50,136 bases of DNA from Pseudomonas avellanae BPIC 631 (GTDB lineage: Bacteria > Pseudomonadota > Gammaproteobacteria > Pseudomonadales > Pseudomonadaceae): positions 1 through 50,136 of the forward strand of contig NZ_ATDK01000231.1 in the NCBI RefSeq assembly GCF_000444135.1, written 5' to 3'. Of this stretch, positions 42,701 to 50,136 are shown one piece after another. The notes under the pieces are model-generated. The model had not been told where the DNA came from. It made no database searches and saw only the letters and a program-made list of their open reading frames with translations. Made by a program: the position numbers and the translations under genes. Each line of letters begins with the position of its first letter. Position 1 is the first letter of the stretch.

Positions 42701-43627
42701 ATGGCAGGCATTCTCGACACAGTAGATCAGCGCACACAGTTGGTGGGCGAGAATCGCCTGGAAATTCTCATGTTTCGCCTTGCCGGTCGGCAATTGTTCG
42801 CGATCAACGTGTTCAAGGTTCAGGAAGTGCTGCAGCTTCCCAAGCTGACCCTTATGCCGCAACGCCACTCATTCGTCTGTGGGGTGGTCAACCTGCGTGG
42901 TCAGACCCTCCCGGTGATCGACCTTTCCCAGGCCATCGGTATGCGCCCGTTGGTGCCAGGCCCTGGCAGTACCATCATCGTCACCGAATACAATCGCTCG
43001 GTTCAGGCGTTTCTGGTCGGCGGTGTGGATCGCATCGTCAACATGAACTGGGATGCAATCATGCCGCCGCCGGTCAGTGCCGGCCGCCAGCATTATCTGA
43101 CCGCCATCAGCAAGGTCGATGACCAGTTGGTGGAAATCATCGACGTCGAAAAAGTCCTTGCCGAGATCGTGCCTTACAACGCCAAGGTGTCGCGCGAGAA
43201 GCTCGAAGACCCGGTGCTGGAGAACGCACGGGGTCGTGAAGTGCTGCTGGTCGACGATTCCAAGGTGGCACTGTCGCAGTTGCGTGACACGCTGTCTCAG
43301 TTGGGCCTGAAGCTGCATGTGGCCAGCGACGGCCTCAAGGCGCTGAATATGCTCAAGGGCTGGGCAGATGCAGGCGAGAACGTGCAGGAAAAACTGCTGA
43401 TGGTGTTCACCGACGCAGAAATGCCGGAAATGGACGGCTACCGCCTGACGACCGAGATCCGTAACGATCCCCGTTTGCGCAGCCTGTACATCGTTCTGCA
43501 CACCTCTCTGTCCGGCAGCTTCAACGAATCGATGGTGAAGAAGGTCGGTTGCGACAACTTCCTGTCCAAGTTCCAGCCCGACAAGCTCGTCGAAGTGGTG
43601 CGTGAGCGCCTGTTGATGGTGATCTGA
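42701..43627 (+). CDS. cheV: Chemotaxis coupling protein CheV (CheW + receiver)
   Basis: 308 residues. The N-terminal CheW-like domain (residues about 18-155: LEILMFRLAGRQLFAINVFK, VCGVVNLRGQTLPVIDLSQA) is joined to a C-terminal receiver domain (EVLLVDDSKVALSQLRDTLS, then MVFTDAEMPEMDGYRLTTEI with the phospho-acceptor Asp, and Lys in DNFLSKFQPDK). It couples chemoreceptors to CheA and adapts signalling through phosphorylation. It stands alone with AGGAGCTAATA before the ATG. Confidence 0.95.
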   Translation: MAGILDTVDQRTQLVGENRLEILMFRLAGRQLFAINVFKVQEVLQLPKLTLMPQRHSFVCGVVNLRGQTLPVIDLSQAIGMRPLVPGPGSTIIVTEYNRSVQAFLVGGVDRIVNMNWDAIMPPPVSAGRQHYLTAISKVDDQLVEIIDVEKVLAEIVPYNAKVSREKLEDPVLENARGREVLLVDDSKVALSQLRDTLSQLGLKLHVASDGLKALNMLKGWADAGENVQEKLLMVFTDAEMPEMDGYRLTTEIRNDPRLRSLYIVLHTSLSGSFNESMVKKVGCDNFLSKFQPDKLVEVVRERLLMVI

Positions 43628-43719
43628 AACCGCTGATCACAGATGCCTGCCGCTCCGGCTTGATATAAGCTTTGACGTTCGCCTCAAAGCTTATCGAGCC
43701 CTCAAAGGAACCGGCCCTC

Positions 43720-44529
43720 ATGTTACGTCTCAGCTCGCTCTATCGTTTCCCCCTCAAATCCTGCAAGGCTGAGGCGTTGCCGCGCGCATCGTTTGACCGG
43801 TTGGGGTTGGCGGGGGATCGACGCTGGATGCTGGTCGACGAAAGCAACGGGCGGTTTTTCACCCAGCGGGCGCTGCCGCACATGTCCCGGCTGTCGGTGT
43901 TGTGGAATGCCGACGGTGGTGTAACCCTTTCTGCGCCTGGTTTCGAGCCTCTGGATGTCGCGGTGCCGCTGGACATCGACGCCAATCTGCGCGGTGTGAC
44001 CGTCTGGAGCGACTCGCTGCGAGTGCCGGACGCCGGCGATGCGGCGGCCGAGTGGGTCAGCAGGTTTATCGGCAAGCCCACACGCATGGTGTACCTGCCA
44101 GTCGAGCGTGCTCGGTGGATGCCCAGCGGCTATGGGTCAGTCGATGATCGGGTGAATTTTGCCGATGGTTTCCCGTTGCTGCTTATCGGCCAGGGTTCAC
44201 TGGATGACCTCTCGGCGCGTCTTGGCCGGTCGATGGAAATGCTGCGTTTCAGGCCCAATCTGGTGATCGAAGGCGCCGAGGCCTTTGCCGAGGATGGCTG
44301 GAAACGTATCCGCATCGGCGATATCGAATTCCGCCTGCTCAAGCCCTGTGCGCGCTGCATCCTGACCACCATCGACCCGGCCACCGGCGAGCGTAGTCCT
44401 GACCGCGAACCGTTCGCCACGCTCAAGACTTATCGGGAAGTGGAGGGCAATGTGCTGTTTGGCCAGAACATGGTCAATGACGGGCCGGGCGAGCTGGAAG
44501 TGGGCATGCCGGTGCACGTGCTCGAATAG
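43720..44529 (+). CDS. MOSC-domain protein (YcbX/mARC-like)
   Basis: 269 residues from the ATG at 43720 (MLRLSSLYRFPLKSCKAEAL) with AAAGGA upstream; an ATG at 43672 is less likely. An N-terminal MOSC_N beta-barrel is followed by a MOSC domain with the molybdenum-cofactor Cys in LKPCARCILTTIDPATGERS. Relatives include E. coli YcbX, which detoxifies N-hydroxylated bases with an electron-transfer partner. Unlike YcbX there is no fused ferredoxin domain (YcbX is about 370 residues), so a separate partner would be needed. Confidence 0.88.
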   Translation: MLRLSSLYRFPLKSCKAEALPRASFDRLGLAGDRRWMLVDESNGRFFTQRALPHMSRLSVLWNADGGVTLSAPGFEPLDVAVPLDIDANLRGVTVWSDSLRVPDAGDAAAEWVSRFIGKPTRMVYLPVERARWMPSGYGSVDDRVNFADGFPLLLIGQGSLDDLSARLGRSMEMLRFRPNLVIEGAEAFAEDGWKRIRIGDIEFRLLKPCARCILTTIDPATGERSPDREPFATLKTYREVEGNVLFGQNMVNDGPGELEVGMPVHVLE

Positions 44530-44540
44530 CAGCGTCCGGC

Positions 44541-44570
44541 GGCAAGGGTGCTCTGCGCAGCACCCTTGCC
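44541..44570. terminator. Perfect hairpin between MOSC gene and slt
   Basis: GGCAAGGGTGCT and AGCACCCTTGCC form a 12-bp perfect stem with a 6-nt loop. It separates two convergent genes, 11 bp after one stop and 6 bp after the other. The T-run is weak, but the placement fits a shared bidirectional terminator. Confidence 0.6.
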
Positions 44571-44576
44571 AACGAC

Positions 44577-46505
44577 TTACAGATCGTCGAAGAAGCGTTC
44601 GTGCCAGTCCACCAGCGGCTGTGGCGAATTGAGCTTCTGGCCGTAGATCACCGAATAAGACAACACGTTCTGCACGTACTGTCGGGTTTCGTCGAACGGG
44701 ATGCTTTCAACCCAGACGTCGAAGGCCAGATGGTTGGCACCCTTGAGCCATTGACGCACGCGCCCGGGGCCTGCGTTGTAGGCAGCAGAGGCGAGCACGC
44801 GGTTGCCGTTGAACTGGGCGTGCACCGAGCTCAGGTAGGCAGCGCCGAGCTGAATGTTGGTGTCCGGGTCCAGCACCTGCTGCGGGGAAGACAGCGGGAT
44901 GCTGAACTTGCGGGCAGTTTCCTTGGCGGTGGCCGGCATCAGTTGCATCAGGCCGCTGGCACCGACGCCTGAGCGAGCGTCGTCCATGAAGGCGCTCTCC
45001 TGACGGGTGATGGCGAACACCCAGCTTGAGTGCAGGCCGCGGACCTTGGCTTCGCGCACCAGCGTGTCGCGGCGTGCCATCGGGAAGCGAATGTCCAGGT
45101 CATCCCAGTACTGCGCCTGACTGATCGTGCGGATGGCCGGGAAGTACCACTTCAGGTCGTAAGCCAGTTTGGCCTGGGCAACCATTTCATCGCGGTTGAA
45201 CAGGCGGCTGACGTGATACCACTCGCGCCGCCCGTCGACGATTTCGCCGCGATCATGAAACTCCAGCGCGCGACGCACCCCCGGCGTGTTGCGCACCTTG
45301 TTGATCAGCGCCTGGCTGAGCACCAGCGGTTTGTTGTTGAGTTGATAAGGGCTCTGGGTGCGGTCTGCCGCCAGAAAACCGTAGAAGTCACGCTCCTTGG
45401 CCACGTCCTTGTACAGAGAAGCAATCAGCGGGCTGTTGGGTTGGGCCAGTTCCAGAGAGCGCGCCTCCCAGTAGCGCCAGCGATTGGTTGCAGCGAGATC
45501 CTTGGGCAGGCGGCGCGCCAGTTCGTAGGCCTCTTCCCAGCGCCCAAGGCGCAACAGCAGGCGCAAGCGCCACTCGGTTACGGTGTTGTCGCGCAGTTCT
45601 GGATCATATTTGGTCATGACCTCCAGCGCCCGGTCGTCGTAGCGACGTGCCAGGGTCAGGCCGATTTCCTTGGCGATTTCTACCTGCTCTTCACGGGAGA
45701 AGTGCATGGTCGCCGAGTAACCGTCGAGCATCGACAGGGCTTTTTGCGGATCGTCCTTGGCCAGGCGGCGCAGGCCAAGGCCGACCACGTCGGACATGGC
45801 CTCATCGACCGGCGCAAATTGCCCCGGGTTACTGACCATGTCCGGCTTCTGTGCGACAGCCAGCAGCAGGCGTCCTTGCGGTGCCAGGGAGTTGAGGCTG
45901 TTGACCAGTGTGTTGGCCAGGCTGTAATTGCGCGCCTGAGCCGCCAGTTTGGCCCGCTGCCAGCGCTTCTGTTCGGTCAGTTGGCCGGCGGCTGCCCACT
46001 GGGCGAAAAAGCCGTCACAGGCTGCTGGTAATGTTTTGCCGGTCATCCAGAGCTTTTCGGCGCTGGCGTAACCTTCGGCGCGCTGGTTGTTGTTCAACTG
46101 GTACTGCCCGTACAGGCAGTCCAGTTCGACGAAATTCATCTTCGGGTCGTAATACTTGACGAAGGGCTGCCAGTCGCCACGGTCTGCCAGCCAGCGCAAC
46201 CAGCGCAGCTTCATCCAGTTGGCCTGGGGCAGGTCGCCATGCTCGGCAAGAAACTTCTCGATTTCTGCATTGCTGGCGGTTTTCAGGCGAGCGGTCAACT
46301 CGTCGTATTCGAGGTAAGGCTCCAGCGGATAGTCGGCCAGCGCCGTGCTGTACATCTGATAAGGGCCTGAATCGCCCTTGGCCAGCGCACGTTTCGCTTC
46401 GTCGTAATACTTGCGTTGTTGGTTGAGGTCTACCGCATGAGCAGTCTGGACGGCGGTGGTGGAGAGGAGCAGGCACGATAAAAAGCTGAACAAACGACTG
46501 CGCAT
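44577..46505 (-). CDS. slt: Soluble lytic murein transglycosylase
   Basis: 642 residues from the ATG at 46505 (MRSRLFSFLSCLLLSTTAVQ), preferred because GGAAG precedes it and a signal peptide ending TAHA follows; a longer frame from 46565 has no such signal. A long superhelical U and linker region of alpha-helical repeats occupies residues 25-430 or so, and the C-terminal SLT domain carries the catalytic Glu in ITRQESAFMDDARSGVGASG and the motifs LMQLMPATAKETA and AAYNAGPGRVRQWL. It cleaves peptidoglycan glycan strands in the periplasm with 1,6-anhydro product formation. Confidence 0.96.
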   Translation of the reverse strand: MRSRLFSFLSCLLLSTTAVQTAHAVDLNQQRKYYDEAKRALAKGDSGPYQMYSTALADYPLEPYLEYDELTARLKTASNAEIEKFLAEHGDLPQANWMKLRWLRWLADRGDWQPFVKYYDPKMNFVELDCLYGQYQLNNNQRAEGYASAEKLWMTGKTLPAACDGFFAQWAAAGQLTEQKRWQRAKLAAQARNYSLANTLVNSLNSLAPQGRLLLAVAQKPDMVSNPGQFAPVDEAMSDVVGLGLRRLAKDDPQKALSMLDGYSATMHFSREEQVEIAKEIGLTLARRYDDRALEVMTKYDPELRDNTVTEWRLRLLLRLGRWEEAYELARRLPKDLAATNRWRYWEARSLELAQPNSPLIASLYKDVAKERDFYGFLAADRTQSPYQLNNKPLVLSQALINKVRNTPGVRRALEFHDRGEIVDGRREWYHVSRLFNRDEMVAQAKLAYDLKWYFPAIRTISQAQYWDDLDIRFPMARRDTLVREAKVRGLHSSWVFAITRQESAFMDDARSGVGASGLMQLMPATAKETARKFSIPLSSPQQVLDPDTNIQLGAAYLSSVHAQFNGNRVLASAAYNAGPGRVRQWLKGANHLAFDVWVESIPFDETRQYVQNVLSYSVIYGQKLNSPQPLVDWHERFFDDL

Positions 46506-46709
46506 GAGACTTCCGAGCAGATGAGTCGTGAAAAGTATCGCTAGCTTAGCCTTTTGCCAGCGCATGGTGAAAGCATTGCCGACAAGCTTGACTCATGTAG
46601 CAATAATTACCGGTTATAAAGGGCCGATGGATGTCATCAAGGGTGCCATGAATCCCGACATCCGCCTGTTATCTCAGGTAGAATGCGCGCCCGGTTTTTG
46701 GAGAAGCTC

Positions 46710-48620
46710 ATGACCCTGCTCAAATTCAGCGATGTGTCCCTTGCTTTCGGCGCCATGCCGTTATTGGACAAGGTGTCCTGGCAGATCGCCCGTGGTGAGC
46801 GGGTGTGCATCATTGGCCGTAACGGCACAGGCAAGTCCAGCATGTTGAAGCTGGTGAAAGGCGTTCAGAAGCCCGATGACGGCGCTGTCTGGCGTGCGCC
46901 AGGCCTCAAGATCGGCGAATTGCCCCAGGAATTGCCGGTAGCCGACGGACGGACAGTGTTCGACGTGGTGGCCGAAGGTCTGGATGGCGTAGGCGCCTTG
47001 TTGGCTGAATATCACCACCTGGCGCAGAACTGCGTCACCGAGGAAGACCTGAACAAGCTGATGCATGTTCAGCAGGACCTCGAAGCCCGTGACGGCTGGC
47101 GTTTGCAGCAACTGGTCGACAGCACCCTGAGCCGTCTGCAGTTGCCTGCCGACAAGACGCTGGCCGAGCTGTCCGGCGGCTGGCGTCGTCGCGTCCTGCT
47201 GGCTCAGGCGCTGGTTTCCGAGCCAGACCTGTTGCTGCTCGACGAACCGACCAACCACCTGGACATCGGTGCCATTGCCTGGCTTGAAGAAGCCCTCAAG
47301 GAATTCCAGGGCGCTGTGCTGTTCATCACGCACGACCGGGCATTCCTGCAAAACCTTGCCACGCGCATTCTGGAGCTGGATCGCGGCGGCCTGATCGACT
47401 GGAACGGCGACTACGCCAGCTTCCTGGTCCACAAGGAAGCTGCACTGGCAGCCGAAGAAACCGCCAATGCGCTCTTCGACAAGCGTCTGGCTCAGGAAGA
47501 AGTCTGGATCCGCCAGGGCATCAAGGCCCGCCGTACCCGTAACGAAGGCCGTGTGCGCGCCCTCAAGGAGCTGCGTGTAGAGCGTAGCGAACGTCGTGAG
47601 CGTACCGGCAAGGCCAACATCCAGCTGGACACCGCCGAGAAATCCGGCAAACAGGTCATGATCCTCGACAACGTCAGCTTTGCCCACCCGGGCGGCCCGA
47701 TGCTGATCAAGGACTTCTCCATGGTCCTGCAGCGCGAAGACCGTATCGGTCTGCTGGGTGCGAACGGTACCGGCAAGACCACACTGCTCAAGCTGATGCT
47801 CGACAACCTGCAGCCTACCGGCGGCAAGGTTGAAGTGGGTACGCGTCTGGACGTGGCGTATTTCGACCAGTTGCGTCACCAGCTCGATCTGGAAAAGACC
47901 GTGATCGACAACGTCGCCGAAGGCCGTGACTTCATCGACATCGATGGCCAGAGCCGTCACGTCCTGAGTTACCTCGGCGATTTCCTGTTAAGCCCGCAGC
48001 GTGCCCGCACGCCGGTCAAGGCGCTGTCTGGTGGCGAGCGTGCCCGTCTGTTGCTGGCCAAGCTGTTCAGCAAGCCAGCCAACCTGCTGGTACTCGACGA
48101 ACCGACCAACGACCTCGACGTTGAAACCCTCGAGCTGCTCGAAGAAGTGCTGCTGACCTTCAAGGGCACCGTGCTGATGGTCAGTCACGACCGGGCATTC
48201 CTCGACAACGTCGTCACCAGCACGCTGGTGTTTGAAGGCGAGGGCAAGGTGCGCGAGTACGTGGGCGGTTATCAGGACTGGCTGCGTCAGGGCGGTTCGC
48301 CGCGTCTGCTGGGCGTTGCCGACACCAAGTCGGGCAAGGCTGAACTGGCCAGTGCGGTGGTGCAGGCTGCACCTGTAGCGGCTCAGGACATGCCGGTCGC
48401 GAAAAAGAAACTCAGCTACAAGCTTCAGCGTGAGCTGGAAGCGTTGCCGGCGCAGATCGACGAAGTGGAAGGCAAGATGGCCGTCCTCAACGCCGAGATG
48501 GCCGAGCCGGGTTTCTACCAGCGTTCTGCAGAGCAGACCGCGGCGGTGCTTGCTCAGCTGGAAAACCTGCAGGCCGATCTGGACAAGCTGCTGGAGCGTT
48601 GGGCCGAACTGGACGAGTGA
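46710..48620 (+). CDS. uup: ABC-F family ATPase Uup
   Basis: 636 residues from the ATG at 46710 with GGAGAAGCTC upstream; the frame opens earlier at 46683. Two ATP-binding cassettes: Walker A GRNGTGKSS (residues 36-44) and GANGTGKTT, signatures LSGGWRRRVLLAQAL and LSGGERARLLLAKLF, and the Walker B LLDEPTNHLDIGAI / VLDEPTNDLDVETL. There are no membrane segments. The C-terminus (SYKLQRELEALPAQIDEVEG) is the Uup coiled-coil DNA-binding domain. Uup-type ABC-F proteins act on ribosomes and influence DNA precise-excision events. Confidence 0.95.
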   Translation: MTLLKFSDVSLAFGAMPLLDKVSWQIARGERVCIIGRNGTGKSSMLKLVKGVQKPDDGAVWRAPGLKIGELPQELPVADGRTVFDVVAEGLDGVGALLAEYHHLAQNCVTEEDLNKLMHVQQDLEARDGWRLQQLVDSTLSRLQLPADKTLAELSGGWRRRVLLAQALVSEPDLLLLDEPTNHLDIGAIAWLEEALKEFQGAVLFITHDRAFLQNLATRILELDRGGLIDWNGDYASFLVHKEAALAAEETANALFDKRLAQEEVWIRQGIKARRTRNEGRVRALKELRVERSERRERTGKANIQLDTAEKSGKQVMILDNVSFAHPGGPMLIKDFSMVLQREDRIGLLGANGTGKTTLLKLMLDNLQPTGGKVEVGTRLDVAYFDQLRHQLDLEKTVIDNVAEGRDFIDIDGQSRHVLSYLGDFLLSPQRARTPVKALSGGERARLLLAKLFSKPANLLVLDEPTNDLDVETLELLEEVLLTFKGTVLMVSHDRAFLDNVVTSTLVFEGEGKVREYVGGYQDWLRQGGSPRLLGVADTKSGKAELASAVVQAAPVAAQDMPVAKKKLSYKLQRELEALPAQIDEVEGKMAVLNAEMAEPGFYQRSAEQTAAVLAQLENLQADLDKLLERWAELDE

Positions 48621-48646
48621 TCGTCTGACCTGTTCGTGCCATGTAG

Positions 48647-48671
48647 AAAAGCCCGGGTAACCGGGCTTTTT
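48647..48671 (+). terminator. Bidirectional rho-independent terminator
   Basis: AAAAGCCCGG-GTAA-CCGGGCTTTTT is a symmetric hairpin with A-run and T-run on either side, 26 bp past the uup stop and 17 bp past the stop of the convergent universal stress gene. It can work in both directions. Confidence 0.92.
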
Positions 48672-48688
48672 GCTATAGCCGGTTCAGA

Positions 48689-49150
48689 TTACTCCGGCTT
48701 GCGGGCATCCGCTTTCTTGAGGCTCACTGCCAGCACATCGCAGGGCGCACCGTGCAGAACGTCATTGGCAGTGGAGCCGAGCAGCAAGGCCAGGCCGTGG
48801 CGACCATGGCTGCCGACGACGATCAGGTCGCATGCCTGATTCTTCGCCAACTGATGGATTTCCTGGCGTGGCTGACCGTAGACCAGATGGCTTTCGCCCC
48901 ACTTGACGTCCAGGTCTTTGTATTTGTCCTGTACCTGTTTGAGTTTTTCCTTGGCCTGGTCGAATTGCTGTTGCTGCAATTGCGAGAGGTCCATGGGTAC
49001 ATCGCCGCCGAAAGCCATCGCCATAGGCTCGACGATGTGCACGATCGACAACTTCGTGCCGCTGGCTTTGGCCAGCAGGCTGGCGCGGCGGATGACCGGA
49101 TCACACTCATCGGTGAGGTCAATGGCAACCAGAATGTGTTCGTATGGCAT
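48689..49150 (-). CDS. Universal stress protein (UspA family)
   Basis: 153 residues from the ATG at 49150 (MPYEHILVAIDLTDECDPVI), with GGAGGACACCCTA just upstream; the longer open frame from 49309 is not supported. The UspA fold ends with the nucleotide-binding motif VVGSHGRHGLALLLGSTAND (G-x2-G-x9-G-S/T), so it is of the ATP-binding type. A Gln/Lys-rich helix (LQQQQFDQAKEKLKQVQDKY) stands in the middle. It is expected to respond to stationary-phase or oxidative stress. Confidence 0.93.
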   Translation of the reverse strand: MPYEHILVAIDLTDECDPVIRRASLLAKASGTKLSIVHIVEPMAMAFGGDVPMDLSQLQQQQFDQAKEKLKQVQDKYKDLDVKWGESHLVYGQPRQEIHQLAKNQACDLIVVGSHGRHGLALLLGSTANDVLHGAPCDVLAVSLKKADARKPE

Positions 49151-49280
49151 TAGGGTGTCCTCCGGGAAAATTGCGATGCTGAGAGTATGGCTCTTTCGTT
49201 CGCATCTGGGCAGACCCTTGTGCAAGCCATTGTTTTCAAAATTGTTGTGAACAGCCTGTAATCGGGCGGAGGCAAGAAAT

Positions 49281-49718
49281 ATGACGGTCTGGATCGTCCT
49301 GTCAATCATTGGTGTGATGTTGAGCCCGCTTGTCTGGCTGCGTCCATCGCGCCATCAGAGCGGCAGGATGGCGTTGCGCATGGAGGCAAGGCGCATGGGC
49401 ATGGGCATGCAGCTCACGCCGCAAGAATGGCCGCACTGGTTGGCGAAAGAGCCGCCGAGCCCTTGTGCCCAATACCATCGACCGCGCCGGGCTGCCAGCA
49501 CAGACGCCTGGGTGTACTGGCAGAGCGAGCCGGGCGTCTGGCGCAACCGCTGGCGCGAGGCCTGCGAGGATGCTCGGTTATTGACCCACCTGGCTACGTT
49601 GCCCGCAGACGTATTCAAGGTCGAGGCTGACAACCAGATGATTGCGCTGTACTGGGCAGAGCGGGGCGAGCCGGAAGTGTTACAGCGTATAGACGCCATG
49701 CTCAAGGCATTGGCCTGA
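49281..49718 (+). CDS. Small membrane-anchored hypothetical protein, 145 residues
   Basis: A single N-terminal membrane anchor (VWIVLSIIGVMLSPLVWLRP) is followed by a basic segment (RMALRMEARRMGMGMQLTPQ) and a soluble Trp-rich domain (WVYWQSEPGVWRNRWREACE). GGGCGGAGGCAAGAAAT precedes the ATG, a good ribosome-binding site. I do not recognise a named family; similar proteins are common in pseudomonads beside uup and usp. It is divergent from the stress gene. Confidence 0.82.
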   Translation: MTVWIVLSIIGVMLSPLVWLRPSRHQSGRMALRMEARRMGMGMQLTPQEWPHWLAKEPPSPCAQYHRPRRAASTDAWVYWQSEPGVWRNRWREACEDARLLTHLATLPADVFKVEADNQMIALYWAERGEPEVLQRIDAMLKALA

Positions 49719-49750
49719 GACTGACTCACAGGCATCAAATCGCAGGCAAT

Positions 49751-49775
49751 AAAAAGCCCGATAACAACATCGGGC
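49751..49775 (-). terminator. Terminator-like hairpin reading on the minus strand
   Basis: GCCCGAT-AACAAC-ATCGGGC is a perfect 7-bp stem. On the minus strand it is followed by TTTTT; on the plus strand no T-run follows. It stands 32 bp past the stop of the plus-strand gene, so either it works weakly for that gene or it ends a minus-strand transcript coming from the right. Confidence 0.6.
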
Positions 49776-50048
49776 CGGGGTTGGCCAGGCAGGCCGATAA
49801 TTCGTCGCGTGCCGACAGGCTTTCTCTGCCATGTCGGCCTTCGCTGTTGCGCACCCGCAAATCAGCTGCATTGCGAGCCTCTTGTGGCGCAGTTCTGCGA
49901 CTCTAGACCTTTTGCTCCTTTTTGTCGCTATTTCTGCAACTATTTTTGCCTATGCTCTCGGGTGGTGCGTTTTGGTCTGCTTTTTTTTGAAAATCGGGGG
50001 GATGTTCATAATGGTCCGCCCGGAATCACACCGTGCTTTATGCACTGA
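49776..50048. other. Gene-free region near the right end
   Basis: Short open frames at 49809-50052 in two frames encode hydrophobic or Cys-rich strings without a ribosome-binding site and look accidental. The T-rich stretch at 49910-49990 may hold a promoter for a gene beyond the window. Nothing firmer is visible. Confidence 0.4.
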
Positions 50049-50133
50049 GTGACGCTTCACGTCACAGATCTGCGCCGCACATTCAAGATCGGACGCAGAG
50101 CGTCCAGAACGGCATGCGACGCGGAGCGTCGCA
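50049..50133. repeat. P. syringae-type intergenic hairpin repeat cluster
   Basis: Three stem-loops in a row: GTGACG-CTTCA-CGTCAC (50049-50065), GGACGC-AGA-GCGTCC (50091-50105) and TGCGACGC-GGA-GCGTCGCA (50115-50133). The last two share the ACGC(A/G)GAGCGT core that recurs in intergenic repeats of P. syringae. The cluster probably continues beyond the window. Confidence 0.75.
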
Positions 50134-50136
50134 CGA

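Noticed and set aside
46761..47960. 399-codon open frame on the minus strand
   Set aside because: Antisense to uup, which has both ABC cassettes intact.
49809..50052. Two overlapping frames with a hydrophobic stretch
   Set aside because: No ribosome-binding site, Cys- and Phe-rich random-looking sequence, and the end runs into a hairpin repeat.
1..50136. CRISPR arrays, toxin-antitoxin or phage-defence systems
   Set aside because: No regularly spaced repeats or recognisable defence proteins were seen on either strand.

Overview
The window looks like the chromosome of a plant-associated Pseudomonas of the P. syringae group. The evidence is an AvrPphB/YopT-like type III effector beside a broken rulB gene, a Psl-like exopolysaccharide operon, Pseudomonas-type REP repeats, a glc operon and a homogentisate pathway, all in GC-rich Pseudomonas-like coding sequence. 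All assignments are from reading the sequence; no database search was run.

Positions 1-3.4 kb are accessory DNA made of mobile-element debris. In order they hold IS21-type end repeats, an intact-looking C58 cysteine-protease effector gene, a decayed Tn3 resolvase fragment, an internally deleted Tn3 transposase ending in a 38-bp terminal inverted repeat, a 5'-truncated rulB (Y-family polymerase) pseudogene, and a 3' tRNA-Leu fragment with its terminator. This looks like a genomic-island edge or an effector-trafficking scar.

Positions 3.5-25 kb are metabolic core. glcDEFGB (minus strand; glycolate oxidase, GlcG, malate synthase G) turns glycolate into glyoxylate and then malate. Next to it is the complete tyrosine/homogentisate route: hpd, hmgA, hmgB (fumarylacetoacetase) and maiA, with an IclR-type regulator, HmgR. 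Near-identical 17-bp palindromes lie in front of both hmgA and maiA and tie the two transcripts together. Then come a TetR gene divergent from a metallo-beta-lactamase-fold hydrolase, a LysR regulator, a DJ-1/PfpI protein, a periplasmic aldose-epimerase-like protein, an EthD protein, and a TDT-family transporter divergent from a second LysR gene with a perfect palindrome between them.

Positions 25.3-39.6 kb are a minus-strand Psl-like exopolysaccharide operon: pslA-B-D-E-F-G-H-I-J, then a hexapeptide acyltransferase, then pslK. Many junctions overlap as TGATG or ATGA, which suggests translational coupling. Compared with the P. aeruginosa cluster, pslC is missing between pslB and pslD, where there is instead a 14-bp repeat in three copies, and the acyltransferase is extra.

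Positions 40-50 kb hold core genes: a YegS-like lipid kinase, a NarL-type response regulator, a small helical protein, cheV, a MOSC protein, the soluble lytic transglycosylase slt, the ABC-F ATPase uup, a universal stress protein and a small membrane protein. The window ends in P. syringae-type intergenic hairpin repeats. No CRISPR array, rRNA or complete tRNA was seen.
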